Assembly (NCBI GenBank): GCA_023384675.1
Contig: JAHDVK010000011.1
Span: 62,001-126,000, forward strand
Length of the DNA stretch: 64,000 nucleotides
Origin: Bryobacteraceae bacterium
GTDB lineage: Bacteria; Acidobacteriota; Terriglobia; Bryobacterales; Bryobacteraceae
Reading direction: 5' to 3'
Shown: positions 40,514 through 48,750 of the stretch, piece after piece
Numbering within the stretch: the first letter of the stretch is position 1
Layout of the letters: each line of letters begins with the position of its first letter
The notes under the pieces: generated by a model
Database searches by the model: none
Told to the model about the DNA's origin: nothing
The model's input: only the letters and a program-made list of their open reading frames with translations
Program-made: the position numbers and the translations under genes

Positions 40514-40557
40514 AATATGGCGAAGCGCGGACCGTGCGCTTCGCCATATTTCTTTTT
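40514..40557 (+). terminator. Strong intrinsic terminator after the small secreted peptide
   Basis: AATATGGCGAAGCGC at 40514-40528 pairs without mismatch with its complement at 40536-40550 across a 7-base loop and is followed by TCTTTTT (40551-40557). It is the strongest stem-loop I see in the window. Confidence 0.9.
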
Positions 40558-40602
40558 CCGCGGCAGCCTCTATGATAGTGGTAGTACCATACTCGCCAGC
40601 CC

Positions 40603-41385
40603 ATGAATTGGCTCCCAAGCATCGAACGCTACCTGCACCTGCTGCAGTTGACGGCCATGATTCTGCTCCTCCTCAGGCTGACTTGGTACCGGCTGGCGGG
40701 AGGAAACAAGTGGCTGGCCGCCTTCCTCGCAGTATCCGCCGCTGGCGGCGTCTCCCTCATGTCGCTCCCCTTCAACACCAACCGCTACGCCTACACCTGG
40801 GCCGCCCTGCAAGTCCTCAAATGGTTCCTTTCCGCCATGGCTGTCCGCGAACTCGCGGGGTTGATACTGGCCGAATACCGAGGCCTTTCCATCCTCTCCC
40901 GCCGGACCTTGGCCGCCGTTTTCGCTCTTTGCGCTTTAGGCTCGCTCACCATCGTCTCTTTCGGATTTTATGATCCCGCCGAGTCCTTCCCGCTTCTCCG
41001 CCTCGTGCTGCTATTCCAACAGGCCATGGCGCTAACCCTCACACTGTGCCTGTTCGTCCTGCTCGGCTTTGTGCTCTGGTTTCCCCTGCCGCTCGACCGC
41101 AATTTGCACCTGTACAGCTTCTGTTTTCTCATCCCCCTCTTCGCCACCGCCACCGCCGTCGGCGTCCGCGTGTTCGGCGGCGCGGAGTGGCACCGGGCGA
41201 TGAGCACCGCAACCCTGCTCGCCTATGCCGTTTGCTTCAGCTGGTGGGCGGTTCGTTTGCGTCCCGCGGGCGAATCCGGACCGCGTTTCGCCGTCATTCC
41301 CCGCGCACCCGATGACGAACGCCGCCTTCTGAATAAACTAGCCGCCCTAAACCAGGCGCTGGAATCGCGCCGCCGGGATCTTTGA
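40603..41385 (+). CDS. Seven-segment integral membrane protein, unknown function
   Basis: A 260-residue protein with about seven hydrophobic segments between residues 8 and 220 and a charged cytoplasmic C-terminus (DDERRLLNKLAALNQALESRRRDL split as a short helix). WYRLAGGNKW, FNTNRYAYTW and GAEWHRAMST lie in loops. The arrangement resembles the membrane sensor parts seen in acidobacterial signalling proteins, but no kinase or other output domain follows. It starts 45 bases after the terminator. Family not recognised. Confidence 0.78.
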   Translation: MNWLPSIERYLHLLQLTAMILLLLRLTWYRLAGGNKWLAAFLAVSAAGGVSLMSLPFNTNRYAYTWAALQVLKWFLSAMAVRELAGLILAEYRGLSILSRRTLAAVFALCALGSLTIVSFGFYDPAESFPLLRLVLLFQQAMALTLTLCLFVLLGFVLWFPLPLDRNLHLYSFCFLIPLFATATAVGVRVFGGAEWHRAMSTATLLAYAVCFSWWAVRLRPAGESGPRFAVIPRAPDDERRLLNKLAALNQALESRRRDL

Positions 41386-41425
41386 AAATCGCACCTGTGG
41401 TTACGGATTATCGCAAGAATAGCGA

Positions 41426-41454
41426 TTGCAGCCGGACCATTCCCGGTGTATTAT
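41426..41454 (+). promoter_or_regulatory. Sigma-70-type promoter for the small membrane protein gene
   Basis: TTGCAG (41426-41431), a 17-base spacer, then TATTAT (41449-41454). The transcript would begin near 41461, ahead of the ATG at 41498, which argues against the longer reading that would start at the -35 box. Confidence 0.6.
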
Positions 41455-41497
41455 TATCGTGACCGCTGTTGCTATTACTTCGAGGTTATCGATCTCA

Positions 41498-42016
41498 ATG
41501 ACGCCTCCGCTCCTTCTCGTCCTCGCCGCCTTGACGGCGACCGTGCTGATCGCCTGGATGTTCCGGCGACTCGTCCTATCCCGCCGCCAGTTCGAAGAAC
41601 TCCCGGACGGCTGGGACCGGATCGATCCCAATCGTTACGCCCCCTTGGCCCGCTTGCTCGCGGCTGAAGATTTTGCCTATCTGCGGACCCTCCCGGGATA
41701 TGATCCGCAACTCGAACGGACGCTGCGCCGCCGCCGGATCGAGGCGTTCCGGCACTACCTGTCGGAACTGACCCGCGATTTCGAGATTCTCCAGCGTGTC
41801 GGCCAGATGCTGATCGCAAGCGGACAATCCAGCCCCATGCTCCGTGAACAACTCCTGCTTGCGCGCGCCACTTTCGCACGCGCGCTCTGGCAGGTGCGCA
41901 TTGAACTGGTGTTGTTCCGCCTCACCGGCCGCGCCGTGAACGGCGGTCGTCTGCTGTCAGCGCTGCAAAACGCTTGCGGAGCCCTGCACATCCAACCGCG
42001 CGAATCGGCCGCCTGA
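41498..42016 (+). CDS. N-terminally anchored membrane protein, unknown function
   Basis: A 172-residue protein with one N-terminal membrane segment (PPLLLVLAALTATVLIAWMF, about 3-22) and a helical cytoplasmic part with many Arg and Glu residues (RRRRIEAFRHYLSELTRDFEIL). The ATG is chosen by its position after the promoter; GAGG lies 12 bases upstream. No known domain. Confidence 0.75.
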   Translation: MTPPLLLVLAALTATVLIAWMFRRLVLSRRQFEELPDGWDRIDPNRYAPLARLLAAEDFAYLRTLPGYDPQLERTLRRRRIEAFRHYLSELTRDFEILQRVGQMLIASGQSSPMLREQLLLARATFARALWQVRIELVLFRLTGRAVNGGRLLSALQNACGALHIQPRESAA

Positions 42017-42022
42017 TCGCTG

Positions 42023-42793
42023 TCAGAAGGAGAACCCGCTCGCGCAAAGCCGCCTGAGCTCTCCGCGGGCCTCCTTCAATCCTTCGAACTGCTTCTCTGC
42101 TTCCTTGAACCGCCGGTGGTGTACGCGCCGGCGCCCGTTCTCGAACTCCACGGGATGCGCCACATGCAGCATCTCGTGGAACATCACATACTCCACCGCA
42201 AGCCTCGGCGTCTCAGGCCGGTCCAGAAACCGGCTTAACACAATCGTGCGGTGAGCCGGATCCCAATGGCCCAGATGGGTGCGTGCCTCGCCCCGGCTCC
42301 ACGCAAGATGCACTTGTTCCATGGTTCCGCCAAAATAGCGCTGATTCATGGCTTCGAACAGTTCGCGCAGATCGAACCGCCGCCCCTGCGTTCCGCTCGT
42401 ACGCTTATGACCGTTTCGCCGCCGCAACGCTTCCAAGCGCGCCCGCGTCTCCTCCCGGTTCACCCATCCCCGGTAGCGTTCTTCATATTCGGCTGCCGCC
42501 CGCACCCGCAGTACCTTGCCGATCAGGATTTCAGCCAGCGCCTCCAGCACGCCCTCCGGCGCCTCGCGCAGCGCTTCCGATAATCCCACCTGCATCACGC
42601 CGTCACGAATCCGCAGGGTGCTGATCGAGTTCGCGTAGGCCCGCCAGCGCACCCGGACGGACTCGACCTCGGACGGCCGGCGCCGCGCCTTCACCCGCGT
42701 TTGCCGGTAAACCCGCGAGAAAGTCTCCTCCGGCGTCTCCCGGTATCCGTCTTTCAATTCCAATGCCAGTTGCATCCCTCTCCCGAATAGCAT
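42023..42793 (-). CDS. SprT-like zinc metalloprotease
   Basis: About 256 residues. The zinc-binding motif HEMLH (in YVMFHEMLHVAHPVEF) near residue 207 followed by a later His in RRVHHRRFKEAE identifies the SprT-like/zincin group. A separate segment LAEILIGKVLRVRAAAEYEERY precedes it, and FEAMNQRYFGGTMEQVHLAW is the usual SprT lead-in. Members act on DNA-protein crosslinks in eukaryotes; bacterial roles are unclear. The start is uncertain (ATG 42829, 42793 or 42775). It is divergent from fabH. Confidence 0.8.
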   Translation of the reverse strand: MLFGRGMQLALELKDGYRETPEETFSRVYRQTRVKARRRPSEVESVRVRWRAYANSISTLRIRDGVMQVGLSEALREAPEGVLEALAEILIGKVLRVRAAAEYEERYRGWVNREETRARLEALRRRNGHKRTSGTQGRRFDLRELFEAMNQRYFGGTMEQVHLAWSRGEARTHLGHWDPAHRTIVLSRFLDRPETPRLAVEYVMFHEMLHVAHPVEFENGRRRVHHRRFKEAEKQFEGLKEARGELRRLCASGFSF

Positions 42794-42905
42794 ATCAATG
42801 GAGTTTTGCGTCCTTTTTGGACGTGTCATTCGAAAGGCTTGCGCCCAGTCCGCGTGCCCGGCTCCATGCCTGGCTCCGGACCGGAGCCAAGCAAAGGAAG
42901 GCTTT

Positions 42906-43895
42906 TTGCGTAACGTCAAAATCAGCGCGATCGGCACCTACGTCCCTCCGCGCGTCCTTACCAATGTCGACCTCGAAAAGATGGTCGATACCACGAACGA
43001 ATGGATCCTCGAGCGTACCGGAATCCGCGAGCGCCACATCGCCGATCCCGATACCGCCACGTCCGACCTGGCCGTCGAGGCGGCCAAGTCGGCCCTGGCC
43101 CAGCGCGGTCTCGATCCCGCCGAACTCGACGCCATTCTTCTTTGCACCGTCACGCCGGATCATTTCTTTCCCTCCACGGCGTGTCTGGTCCAGCACCGTC
43201 TCGGCGCGAAGCGAGCCTGGGGCTTCGATCTCATCGCCGCCTGCTCCAGCTTTGTGTACGGACTGACGACCGGCGCGCACCTGGTCGGCGCCGGTACCCA
43301 CTCCAAGGTGCTCGTTATCGGCGCAGACACCATGTCCCGCATCATCGACTACACCGACCGAGCCACCTGCGTCCTGTTCGGCGACGGTGCGGGTGCAATG
43401 CTGATCGAGCCCGCCGAAGACGGCGAACCCGGATTCGTCGGCTTCCGCAACGAAATCGACGGCTCCGGCGGCGATTACCTCAAAATGCCCGCCGGGGGCA
43501 GCCGTCTTCCACCCTCTCACGAAACCATCGATCAGCGCCTGCACTTCGTGAAGCAGGACGGCCAGGCGGTGTTCAAATTCGCAGTGCGCCGGATGCACGA
43601 AATCAGCGCGGATTTGCTGAAGCAGACCAACACGTCCGCCGCGGACGTCAAAGTGATGATTCCGCATCAGGCGAACCTCCGCATCATCAACGCCACCGCC
43701 GACCGCCTCGGCCTGACGCCCGAGCAGGTGGTCATCAACATCGAGAAGTACGGCAACACGACAGCCGCCACCATCCCGCTCGCCACCATGGATGCGATCC
43801 AGGACGGCCGTCTGAAGAAAGGCGACCTCGTGCTGTTCTCCGCCGTCGGCGCCGGTTTCACCGTCGGCGCCAACCTTTGGCGCTGGGCCCTCTGA
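42906..43895 (+). CDS. fabH: Beta-ketoacyl-ACP synthase III
   Basis: Starts fatty-acid synthesis by condensing acetyl-CoA with malonyl-ACP. The 329-residue protein has the catalytic triad: Cys in DLIAACSSFVYGL, His in IPHQANLRI, Asn in KYGNTTAATIPLA. It begins NVKISAIGTYVPPRVLTN and has NEWILERTGIRERHI. TTG 42906 is the likely start, four bases after GGAAGG; further upstream the frame is open but unconserved. Confidence 0.94.
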   Translation: MRNVKISAIGTYVPPRVLTNVDLEKMVDTTNEWILERTGIRERHIADPDTATSDLAVEAAKSALAQRGLDPAELDAILLCTVTPDHFFPSTACLVQHRLGAKRAWGFDLIAACSSFVYGLTTGAHLVGAGTHSKVLVIGADTMSRIIDYTDRATCVLFGDGAGAMLIEPAEDGEPGFVGFRNEIDGSGGDYLKMPAGGSRLPPSHETIDQRLHFVKQDGQAVFKFAVRRMHEISADLLKQTNTSAADVKVMIPHQANLRIINATADRLGLTPEQVVINIEKYGNTTAATIPLATMDAIQDGRLKKGDLVLFSAVGAGFTVGANLWRWAL

Positions 43896-43900
43896 TCCCG

Positions 43901-44369
43901 TCACCAGATTCCACCCTGCAGCGGGCGCAAGCAGACCTCCGTTGTTGCGCCCCCCTGCACTTCGGCACGCGTCCCTTTTGGCAGCACTCGCTGCACCGGT
44001 ACGGGTGCCCGCAACTCGTCCGAACCCACCCATTCGGTGAAGGCCAGCGCCACAAAGCCGCCGGGCCGGAACCTCTCCAGTTCGAAACGCGCCCATCGCC
44101 GCCCACCCGGATCGATTCCACAAACCAGCCTCGAATGAAGCCGGCGGCGGCCATACGGTTAGCCTGACGTCTTCGAGAAGGAAGCGGCCGTCCTCGCCGG
44201 TCACCATGGTTGGCGCTTCGTTGCGCTGGCCATGCCGGACAGAGGCCGTGACTCCGGCCAGCGCCTCGCCCGTGGCCTCCTGGCGTACGAAGCCCTCCAC
44301 CGCCGATGATGCCTGCGCCGCAGTGTCCGCAGCGATGAGGAGGAAGACGAATAGCAGGGTCTGGTACAT
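43901..44369 (-). pseudogene. Frameshifted gene for a small secreted protein with a carboxypeptidase-regulatory-like domain
   Basis: It begins with a signal peptide (MYQTLLFVFLLIAADTAAQ) and VEGFVRQEATGEALAGVT, then GEDGRFLLEDV, the usual opening of a CarboxypepD_reg-like beta-sandwich. After that the protein-like reading moves to a second frame (GFIRGWFVESIRV) and then to a third (RWARFELERFRPGGFVALAF, then TEWVGSDELRAPVPVQRVLP) before a stop at 43903-43901. The span of 469 bases is not a multiple of three. Both shifts lie at GC-rich runs (GCCGCCGCC and GGGTGGGCGGCG), so either gene decay or sequence errors are possible. Confidence 0.65.
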
Positions 44370-44443
44370 CCGCGCGAATCGGATCACAGGTTTTCGGCGG
44401 GAAAATCGACCGGCAACACGGCGCGGAATGAGTGCATTCGTTC

Positions 44444-44520
44444 GGGGTTCGTTCCGGGTTCGTTTGGGGGTTCGTTCCGGGTTCGTTTGGAGTTCGTTCC
44501 TAGTTCGTTTCGATTCGTTT
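44444..44520. repeat. Short tandem repeat, 23-bp period
   Basis: TTCGTTCCGGGTTCGTTTGG occurs exactly at 44448-44467 and again at 44471-44490, with three further degenerate copies of the TTCGTT core up to 44520. Within each unit the same TTCGTT core occurs twice. Confidence 0.8.
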
Positions 44521-44828
44521 TGGGGTGTTTTGTGCTTGTATCGTGTTGATTTTATTGAAAACGTGGGGCGAAGATCCGGTGAATTGAGAAATATGTTTTT
44601 TGCGCGCGGCCCGGGCGCGCGTTGGGTGAGGAGCGGGCATGCGGATTTGCGGACGGATTTGGGCAAAATGCTCATCTCGGCGACTACTATAGCGGGCGAA
44701 ACTTGGAAATCGAGCTTCAGGGAAGGGGTTCGGGCGGGAGATTGGTTACGGAAGTGGTTGAGGCGGGGCGGGTTGGCGGTTTTCGGGATTTTTTTGCTAA
44801 AGGCGTCACCGCGGGGAGGGACACAGGC

Positions 44829-44843
44829 ACCCGTCCCACCGCA
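44829..44843 (-). repeat. 15-bp dispersed motif, copy 1
   Basis: The minus strand reads TGCGGTGGGACGGGT, exactly as on the plus strand at 52746-52760. Both copies lie in non-coding DNA next to gene-poor stretches. Confidence 0.5.
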
Positions 44844-44998
44844 CTTTTCGGCGAAATCGTATGTGATAGAAAGGAATGGACTTAGCGGCACGGCAGGGGA
44901 GGGGGCAGGGCTGGGTGGGGCGGGTGGAAGCAGGCAGGTCCATATATATCAGTAACTTATGGAAGGTATGGTGTGACGGGGCAGGCTGTCCCGGGTGC

Positions 44999-45245
44999 CG
45001 GGTGCCCGGGTGCGACTCAATCACTTTACCTCGAAGCTGAATGCCTCCGGGCAACCGCCAGCACCCCAACCAAACGGGGCTATTCGCCCACCGAAGTTCT
45101 TTCAATCCAACAGGATGAATCGCTCGCCACAACGGTCTACGGGTTCATCGCCGAACACTCAGCCCCGCTCCCCGGAAGGAGTTTGGTGATTGGGTCCCCG
45201 AAATCCGAAATCCCCGAAATCCGAAATGCCGAAATGCCAGACGAT
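44999..45245. repeat. Diverged non-coding element, copy B
   Basis: It shares with 51146-51365 the block ACTCAATCACTTTA (45016-45029), a match over the following 30 bases (GCC-x-CC-GGCAAC), then about 150 bases later GTTTGGTGATTG (45181-45192), and right after that a run of CCGAAA-type short repeats. In both copies the minus strand can read LPGG-x6-KVIE. In both, the element lies just past the stop of a leftward gene. Confidence 0.55.
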
Positions 45246-45328
45246 TGACGGATGTTCGCGCCGATGGGGGCCTTTTCGTCCCGTTCGATCCAGAGATGGC
45301 GCATCACGGGGATGCCTGGGCGTTGCAG

Positions 45329-47122
45329 CTATTCCGAGATTGCGGTCTCTCCCTCCGAGGCGCGGAGCGAATCTATCCGCTGCGCCATTTCCGCCACGGT
45401 GGGAGGTTCGTCGAACACCAGCGCCTCGGGACTCATCTGATAAGCGGTCCCAACCCGCGCGAGCAACGCGGCGGCGAGAAGGGAGTCGCCGCCCAGTTGG
45501 CTGAAGCTGTCGTTGACGCCCACGCGCTCTGCGCGCAGCACTTCCGCCCAAAGACTTGACAGGGTCTCTTCGAGAGGGGTGCGTGGCGTCACGAACGGCT
45601 CCGCCGTTTTCGGCGGCGCTCCGCTCCTCTCAAACAGACCAAGCTGTTCGGCCAAACCGATGCGCTGCAACTTGCCGGTGGGCCCCTTGGGAATCTCCTT
45701 GACGATCAGGATGCGGCTCGGCACCTTGAAGGCGGCCAGGCGGCCGATGGCGAACCGGCGCAGTTCCGCGGGATCGATCACCGCGCCCTCGCGCGGCACG
45801 ACGGCAGCGGCGACATCCTGTCCCAGCGACGGGTGCGGGACCGCGAAGGCAACCGCCTGCGCCACTCCGGGGTGCTCCAGCAGGCAGTTGTCGACCTCCA
45901 TCGGTGCTATTTTCTCACCGCCACGATTGATGATCTCCTTGAGCCGTCCGGTGAGGAACAGGTAGCCATCCTCGTCTAAGTGGCCCAGGTCGCCAGTGCG
46001 CAACCAGCCGTTGGTGAAAGCCTGGCTATTGGCCGTGGGGTTGTCCTCATAGCCGGCCATGACGTTCGGACCACGGATGACGACTTCGCCCTCGCGGCCC
46101 GGTTCCATCAGGCCGCCGCTTTCGTCCATGATGGCGACTTCCGGTCCGGCGGCCAGTCCCGCGGACCCGGGCTTGCGGATGCCTGGAGGCAGCGGGTTCG
46201 AAGCCATCTGGTGCGCGGCCTCTGTCATCCCGTAGGCCTCGACGGCAGGCACGCCGAACAGCGCTTCGAGTTCAGTCATGACAGCCGGCGGAAGCGCCGC
46301 CGAAGAGGAGCGCACGAATCGCAGCGTGCTTTTCACTGCGTTCACGCCCACGGCGCGAGCCGCGCTCAGCACCGCCTGATGAATCGTCGGAACGGCTGTG
46401 TACCATGTCGGCTGGAACTCGTCGAGCCAGGCGAAGAAGCGCGGCGCCTCGAAGCCTGGCGACGCCACAAAGGAAGCTCCTGCCGTGAGTGAAGCCATCA
46501 GCGCCGCCACCAGGCCGTGAATGTGAAACAGCGGCATGACGTTCAGGCACCGGTCGCGGGGCGTCAAGGCCAGCGCAATAGCCACGTTGTAGCTCGAATG
46601 GCACAAATTGGCCTGGGTCAGCGGCACGAGCTTAGGGCGCGCCGTTGTGCCGGAAGTGAACAAGACCAGCGCCTCGTCCCGTGGCGCGGCAGGCGCAAAT
46701 GGCTGCACTTCGCCGCCCTGCAACTCAGCCAGTTCGAACACGGGCAGATTCAGAGTGCGCGCGGCTTCCCGGCATGCCGTAGCACCCGCCGCCGCCACAA
46801 CCGCCTTGGCTCGCAAACCGGAAAGGTAGTATTCGAACTCCGAGGCGCGATAGGCCGGGTTCAGCGGCGCCGCGCTCGCCACCGCGGCCACGCCAAGAAA
46901 CGCCAGCGCCGCCTCGGGGCCGTTTGGCAACACGATCGCGGTGCGGTCGGTGCGCTGGATGCCGCGTCCGGCCAGTGCGCCGGCAATGGTCTCGACCTGC
47001 GCGAGGAGTTCCGCGCAGGTCAACGACGCGGCTTCCGGCGCCAGGAGTGCGGGCGCCTGCGGCGTCAGAGCGGCCTGGCGCCGCAGGATCTCATGGACCG
47101 TCAGAACGCGCTCGCTGTTCAT
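45329..47122 (-). CDS. AMP-forming acyl ligase fused to a C-terminal carrier-protein domain
   Basis: A 597-residue protein. Residues about 10-500 are an adenylate-forming ligase with LFTSGTTARPKLVPLTQ (ATP loop), VEAYGMTEAAHQM, WLRTGDLGHLDEDGYLF, GRLKEIINRGGEKI and the late Lys in PKGPTGKLQRIG. The style (SGTTARPKLVPLTQANL) is closest to oxalyl-CoA-synthetase-like ligases. Residues about 520-585 are a phosphopantetheine carrier with SFSQLGGDSLLAAALL, the Ser being the attachment site. Thus an acid could be activated and loaded on the same chain. It is the last gene of a leftward cluster with an acyltransferase, a glycosyltransferase and an aminotransferase. The acid is unknown. Confidence 0.85.
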   Translation of the reverse strand: MNSERVLTVHEILRRQAALTPQAPALLAPEAASLTCAELLAQVETIAGALAGRGIQRTDRTAIVLPNGPEAALAFLGVAAVASAAPLNPAYRASEFEYYLSGLRAKAVVAAAGATACREAARTLNLPVFELAELQGGEVQPFAPAAPRDEALVLFTSGTTARPKLVPLTQANLCHSSYNVAIALALTPRDRCLNVMPLFHIHGLVAALMASLTAGASFVASPGFEAPRFFAWLDEFQPTWYTAVPTIHQAVLSAARAVGVNAVKSTLRFVRSSSAALPPAVMTELEALFGVPAVEAYGMTEAAHQMASNPLPPGIRKPGSAGLAAGPEVAIMDESGGLMEPGREGEVVIRGPNVMAGYEDNPTANSQAFTNGWLRTGDLGHLDEDGYLFLTGRLKEIINRGGEKIAPMEVDNCLLEHPGVAQAVAFAVPHPSLGQDVAAAVVPREGAVIDPAELRRFAIGRLAAFKVPSRILIVKEIPKGPTGKLQRIGLAEQLGLFERSGAPPKTAEPFVTPRTPLEETLSSLWAEVLRAERVGVNDSFSQLGGDSLLAAALLARVGTAYQMSPEALVFDEPPTVAEMAQRIDSLRASEGETAISE

Positions 47123-47123
47123 C

Positions 47124-47765
47124 TCAAAGTCCGTCCACTCCCGTCTTCACCACCATCGCCGGCGAGCCGGCTACCATGACATGATCGGCAATGTCGCGCG
47201 TCACCACCGCGCCCGCCGCCACTACCACACCCTCGCCGGTGCGCACGTAATCCACAATCACCGAGCCCATGCCCATATAGCTGCCCGCCCCGATGTGGCA
47301 AGCCCCGGCGATGTTGGCCCCGGGCCCGACAGTGATTCCATCATCGAGTTCCGTATGGTGTCCGATGAGCGCACCGCGATTGACAAGCACATGCCGCCCA
47401 ATCGCCGCGTAAGCGCCTACGACCACACCCGGCCAGATCACTGAACCTTCCCCCACGCGGCTTTTCGCCGACACCCGGGCCGCTGGGTGGATGAGCGTCG
47501 CGAAACGCATGCCGTGGGCGAGCGCCTGCTCAATAAAACCTCGCCGCGCCGTGCTTCCGAACGCGCAAACGGCCAAGTGGGTCGCGGCCAGTCCGGCCAA
47601 GTCGTCTACCCAGTGGACCGGCAGTCCCTCCAATTTCTCAATGCACCGCGCGGGGTCGGTGTTTTCGACGAATCCCGCCAGCGTGAAGCCGGGAATCTCC
47701 GAAGCGACGTCGGCGACCTCAAGGGCAAATTTACGCGCGCCCAGAATCAGCAGCGGCTTGGACAA
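47124..47765 (-). CDS. PglD/NeuD-type sugar acyltransferase (left-handed beta-helix)
   Basis: About 213 residues. An N-terminal Rossmann-like part (LLILGARKFALEVADV, about 1-90) binds the sugar nucleotide in this family; the C-terminal part (about 95-210) is a hexapeptide-repeat helix with FATLIHPAARVS, GALIGHHTELDD (catalytic His), ANIAGACHIGAGSYMGMG and AGSPAMVVK. Such enzymes N-acylate UDP-linked amino sugars, the expected product of the DegT aminotransferase in this cluster. TTG 47765 is chosen: GGAGG lies five bases upstream. It overlaps the glycosyltransferase gene by 35 bases. Confidence 0.83.
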   Translation of the reverse strand: MSKPLLILGARKFALEVADVASEIPGFTLAGFVENTDPARCIEKLEGLPVHWVDDLAGLAATHLAVCAFGSTARRGFIEQALAHGMRFATLIHPAARVSAKSRVGEGSVIWPGVVVGAYAAIGRHVLVNRGALIGHHTELDDGITVGPGANIAGACHIGAGSYMGMGSVIVDYVRTGEGVVVAAGAVVTRDIADHVMVAGSPAMVVKTGVDGL

Positions 47766-48750
47766 TCGCACCTCCCTCCCTTGCCCGCATTCGTTGCGCG
47801 CAGATCTCAAGAATACGATCGACGGAACGCTCCATCGTCGCTTCTGTTAATGCGAAGCGGTAGCCCTCTTCGACGATGCGCTCGCGCTCCTCCGTAGTGG
47901 TCAGATAGTAGCGGACCAGGTCCGGTATCTCTTCCACCGGCGCCATCACGAAGTGTTTGCCTGGCACGTAAGGGGCCGGGTCGTAGATCGTCTCCGAAAT
48001 CACCAGCGCCTTGTTGGCCAGGCCCAACAGAATCCTGAGCCCGGAATACTCACCCGCGGTTCGCGAGACATTCAGGAGGATCTTCGCGCGGTTCACCAGC
48101 TTCACCCGGTTCTCACCCCAATACGCGGGATTGTGCCAATCGCCAACGGCCGTCAGTTTGACCCCCTGCCGCTCCACCTGCCGCAGGATCCGGTTTCTGC
48201 GCGGCACATCGAGCGCGCCGATGAACAACACGTCGATATCGGGAGTCAGGCCCAAATCCCGGCCCATCTCCGGCGCATACCCGAACGGGACGAACTCGGC
48301 GCAGATCCCTCGTTCGGCCAGGAAATCCCTGCGCCCCGGGGCCGATACGAAGAGCACATCGGGAATACCTTGTCTCTGCAGGCTCCGTAGCGTGAACCAG
48401 TTCGTGTAGACATCCGTGGCCCTCGCGTCGCGCAGCAGGATCTTTCCGATTTCCCACCAGTTCAACCAGGGGCGCGGCAGACCCGAGGCGCGCGGGGGTG
48501 GCAGCGGCTCACCGTGCCAGATCACAACGAAAGGGCGTCTTTGCCGAGGTATCTGTCTTAGGCGCGCGGTGATCTTCGGAAACCATGCGGCATTATTCTG
48601 AATCCACAGCAAGCCATGCTCGGGCACGTTGTCGGCGCAATCGGCCGTCGAAGTGAAGCTGCGTGCAAACCCCTGCACAATGCGGGCAACAGTCCCTGCT
48701 GCGGCCCCGACTGCCGGTGCACGGTGGCAGAATGTGATGTCCATGCTCAT
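47731..48750 (-). CDS. Glycosyltransferase, CgeB-like
   Basis: A 339-residue protein of GT-B shape. The C-terminal half has VLFIGALDVPRRNRIL, YWGENRVKLVNRAKILLNVSR, EYSGLRILLGLANKALVISE and DPAPYVPGKHFVMAPVEEIPDLV, the pattern of CgeB/Glyco_trans_1 proteins. The N-terminal half is less conserved but has WIQNNAAWFPKI and VVIWHGEP. No signal peptide; cytoplasmic face. The start overlaps the aminotransferase stop (ATGA). Donor sugar unknown; context suggests an acylated amino sugar. Confidence 0.78.
   Translation of the reverse strand: MSMDITFCHRAPAVGAAAGTVARIVQGFARSFTSTADCADNVPEHGLLWIQNNAAWFPKITARLRQIPRQRRPFVVIWHGEPLPPPRASGLPRPWLNWWEIGKILLRDARATDVYTNWFTLRSLQRQGIPDVLFVSAPGRRDFLAERGICAEFVPFGYAPEMGRDLGLTPDIDVLFIGALDVPRRNRILRQVERQGVKLTAVGDWHNPAYWGENRVKLVNRAKILLNVSRTAGEYSGLRILLGLANKALVISETIYDPAPYVPGKHFVMAPVEEIPDLVRYYLTTTEERERIVEEGYRFALTEATMERSVDRILEICAQRMRAREGGAIVQAAADSGRA

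Larger units (their letters stand above)
44370..45328. other. Gene-free stretch between the broken secreted-protein gene and the ligase gene
   Basis: No convincing coding sequence on either strand. Base composition changes: several parts are T- and G-rich with homopolymer runs unlike the coding DNA around. It holds the 23-bp tandem repeat, a 15-base motif repeated at 52.7 kb, one copy of a diverged element also found at 51.2 kb, and a 16-bp tandem repeat at 45196-45227 (CCCCGAAATCCGAAAT, twice). Confidence 0.7.

Noticed and set aside
42795-44891. A 698-codon minus-strand frame opposite fabH
   Set aside because: The middle part is the mirror of fabH. Only the stretch from 44369 leftward is protein-like, and it belongs to the frameshifted secreted-protein gene.
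44206-44955. 249-codon plus-strand frame over the gene-free stretch
   Set aside because: It starts opposite the frameshifted gene and runs through tandem repeats; composition is not coding-like.
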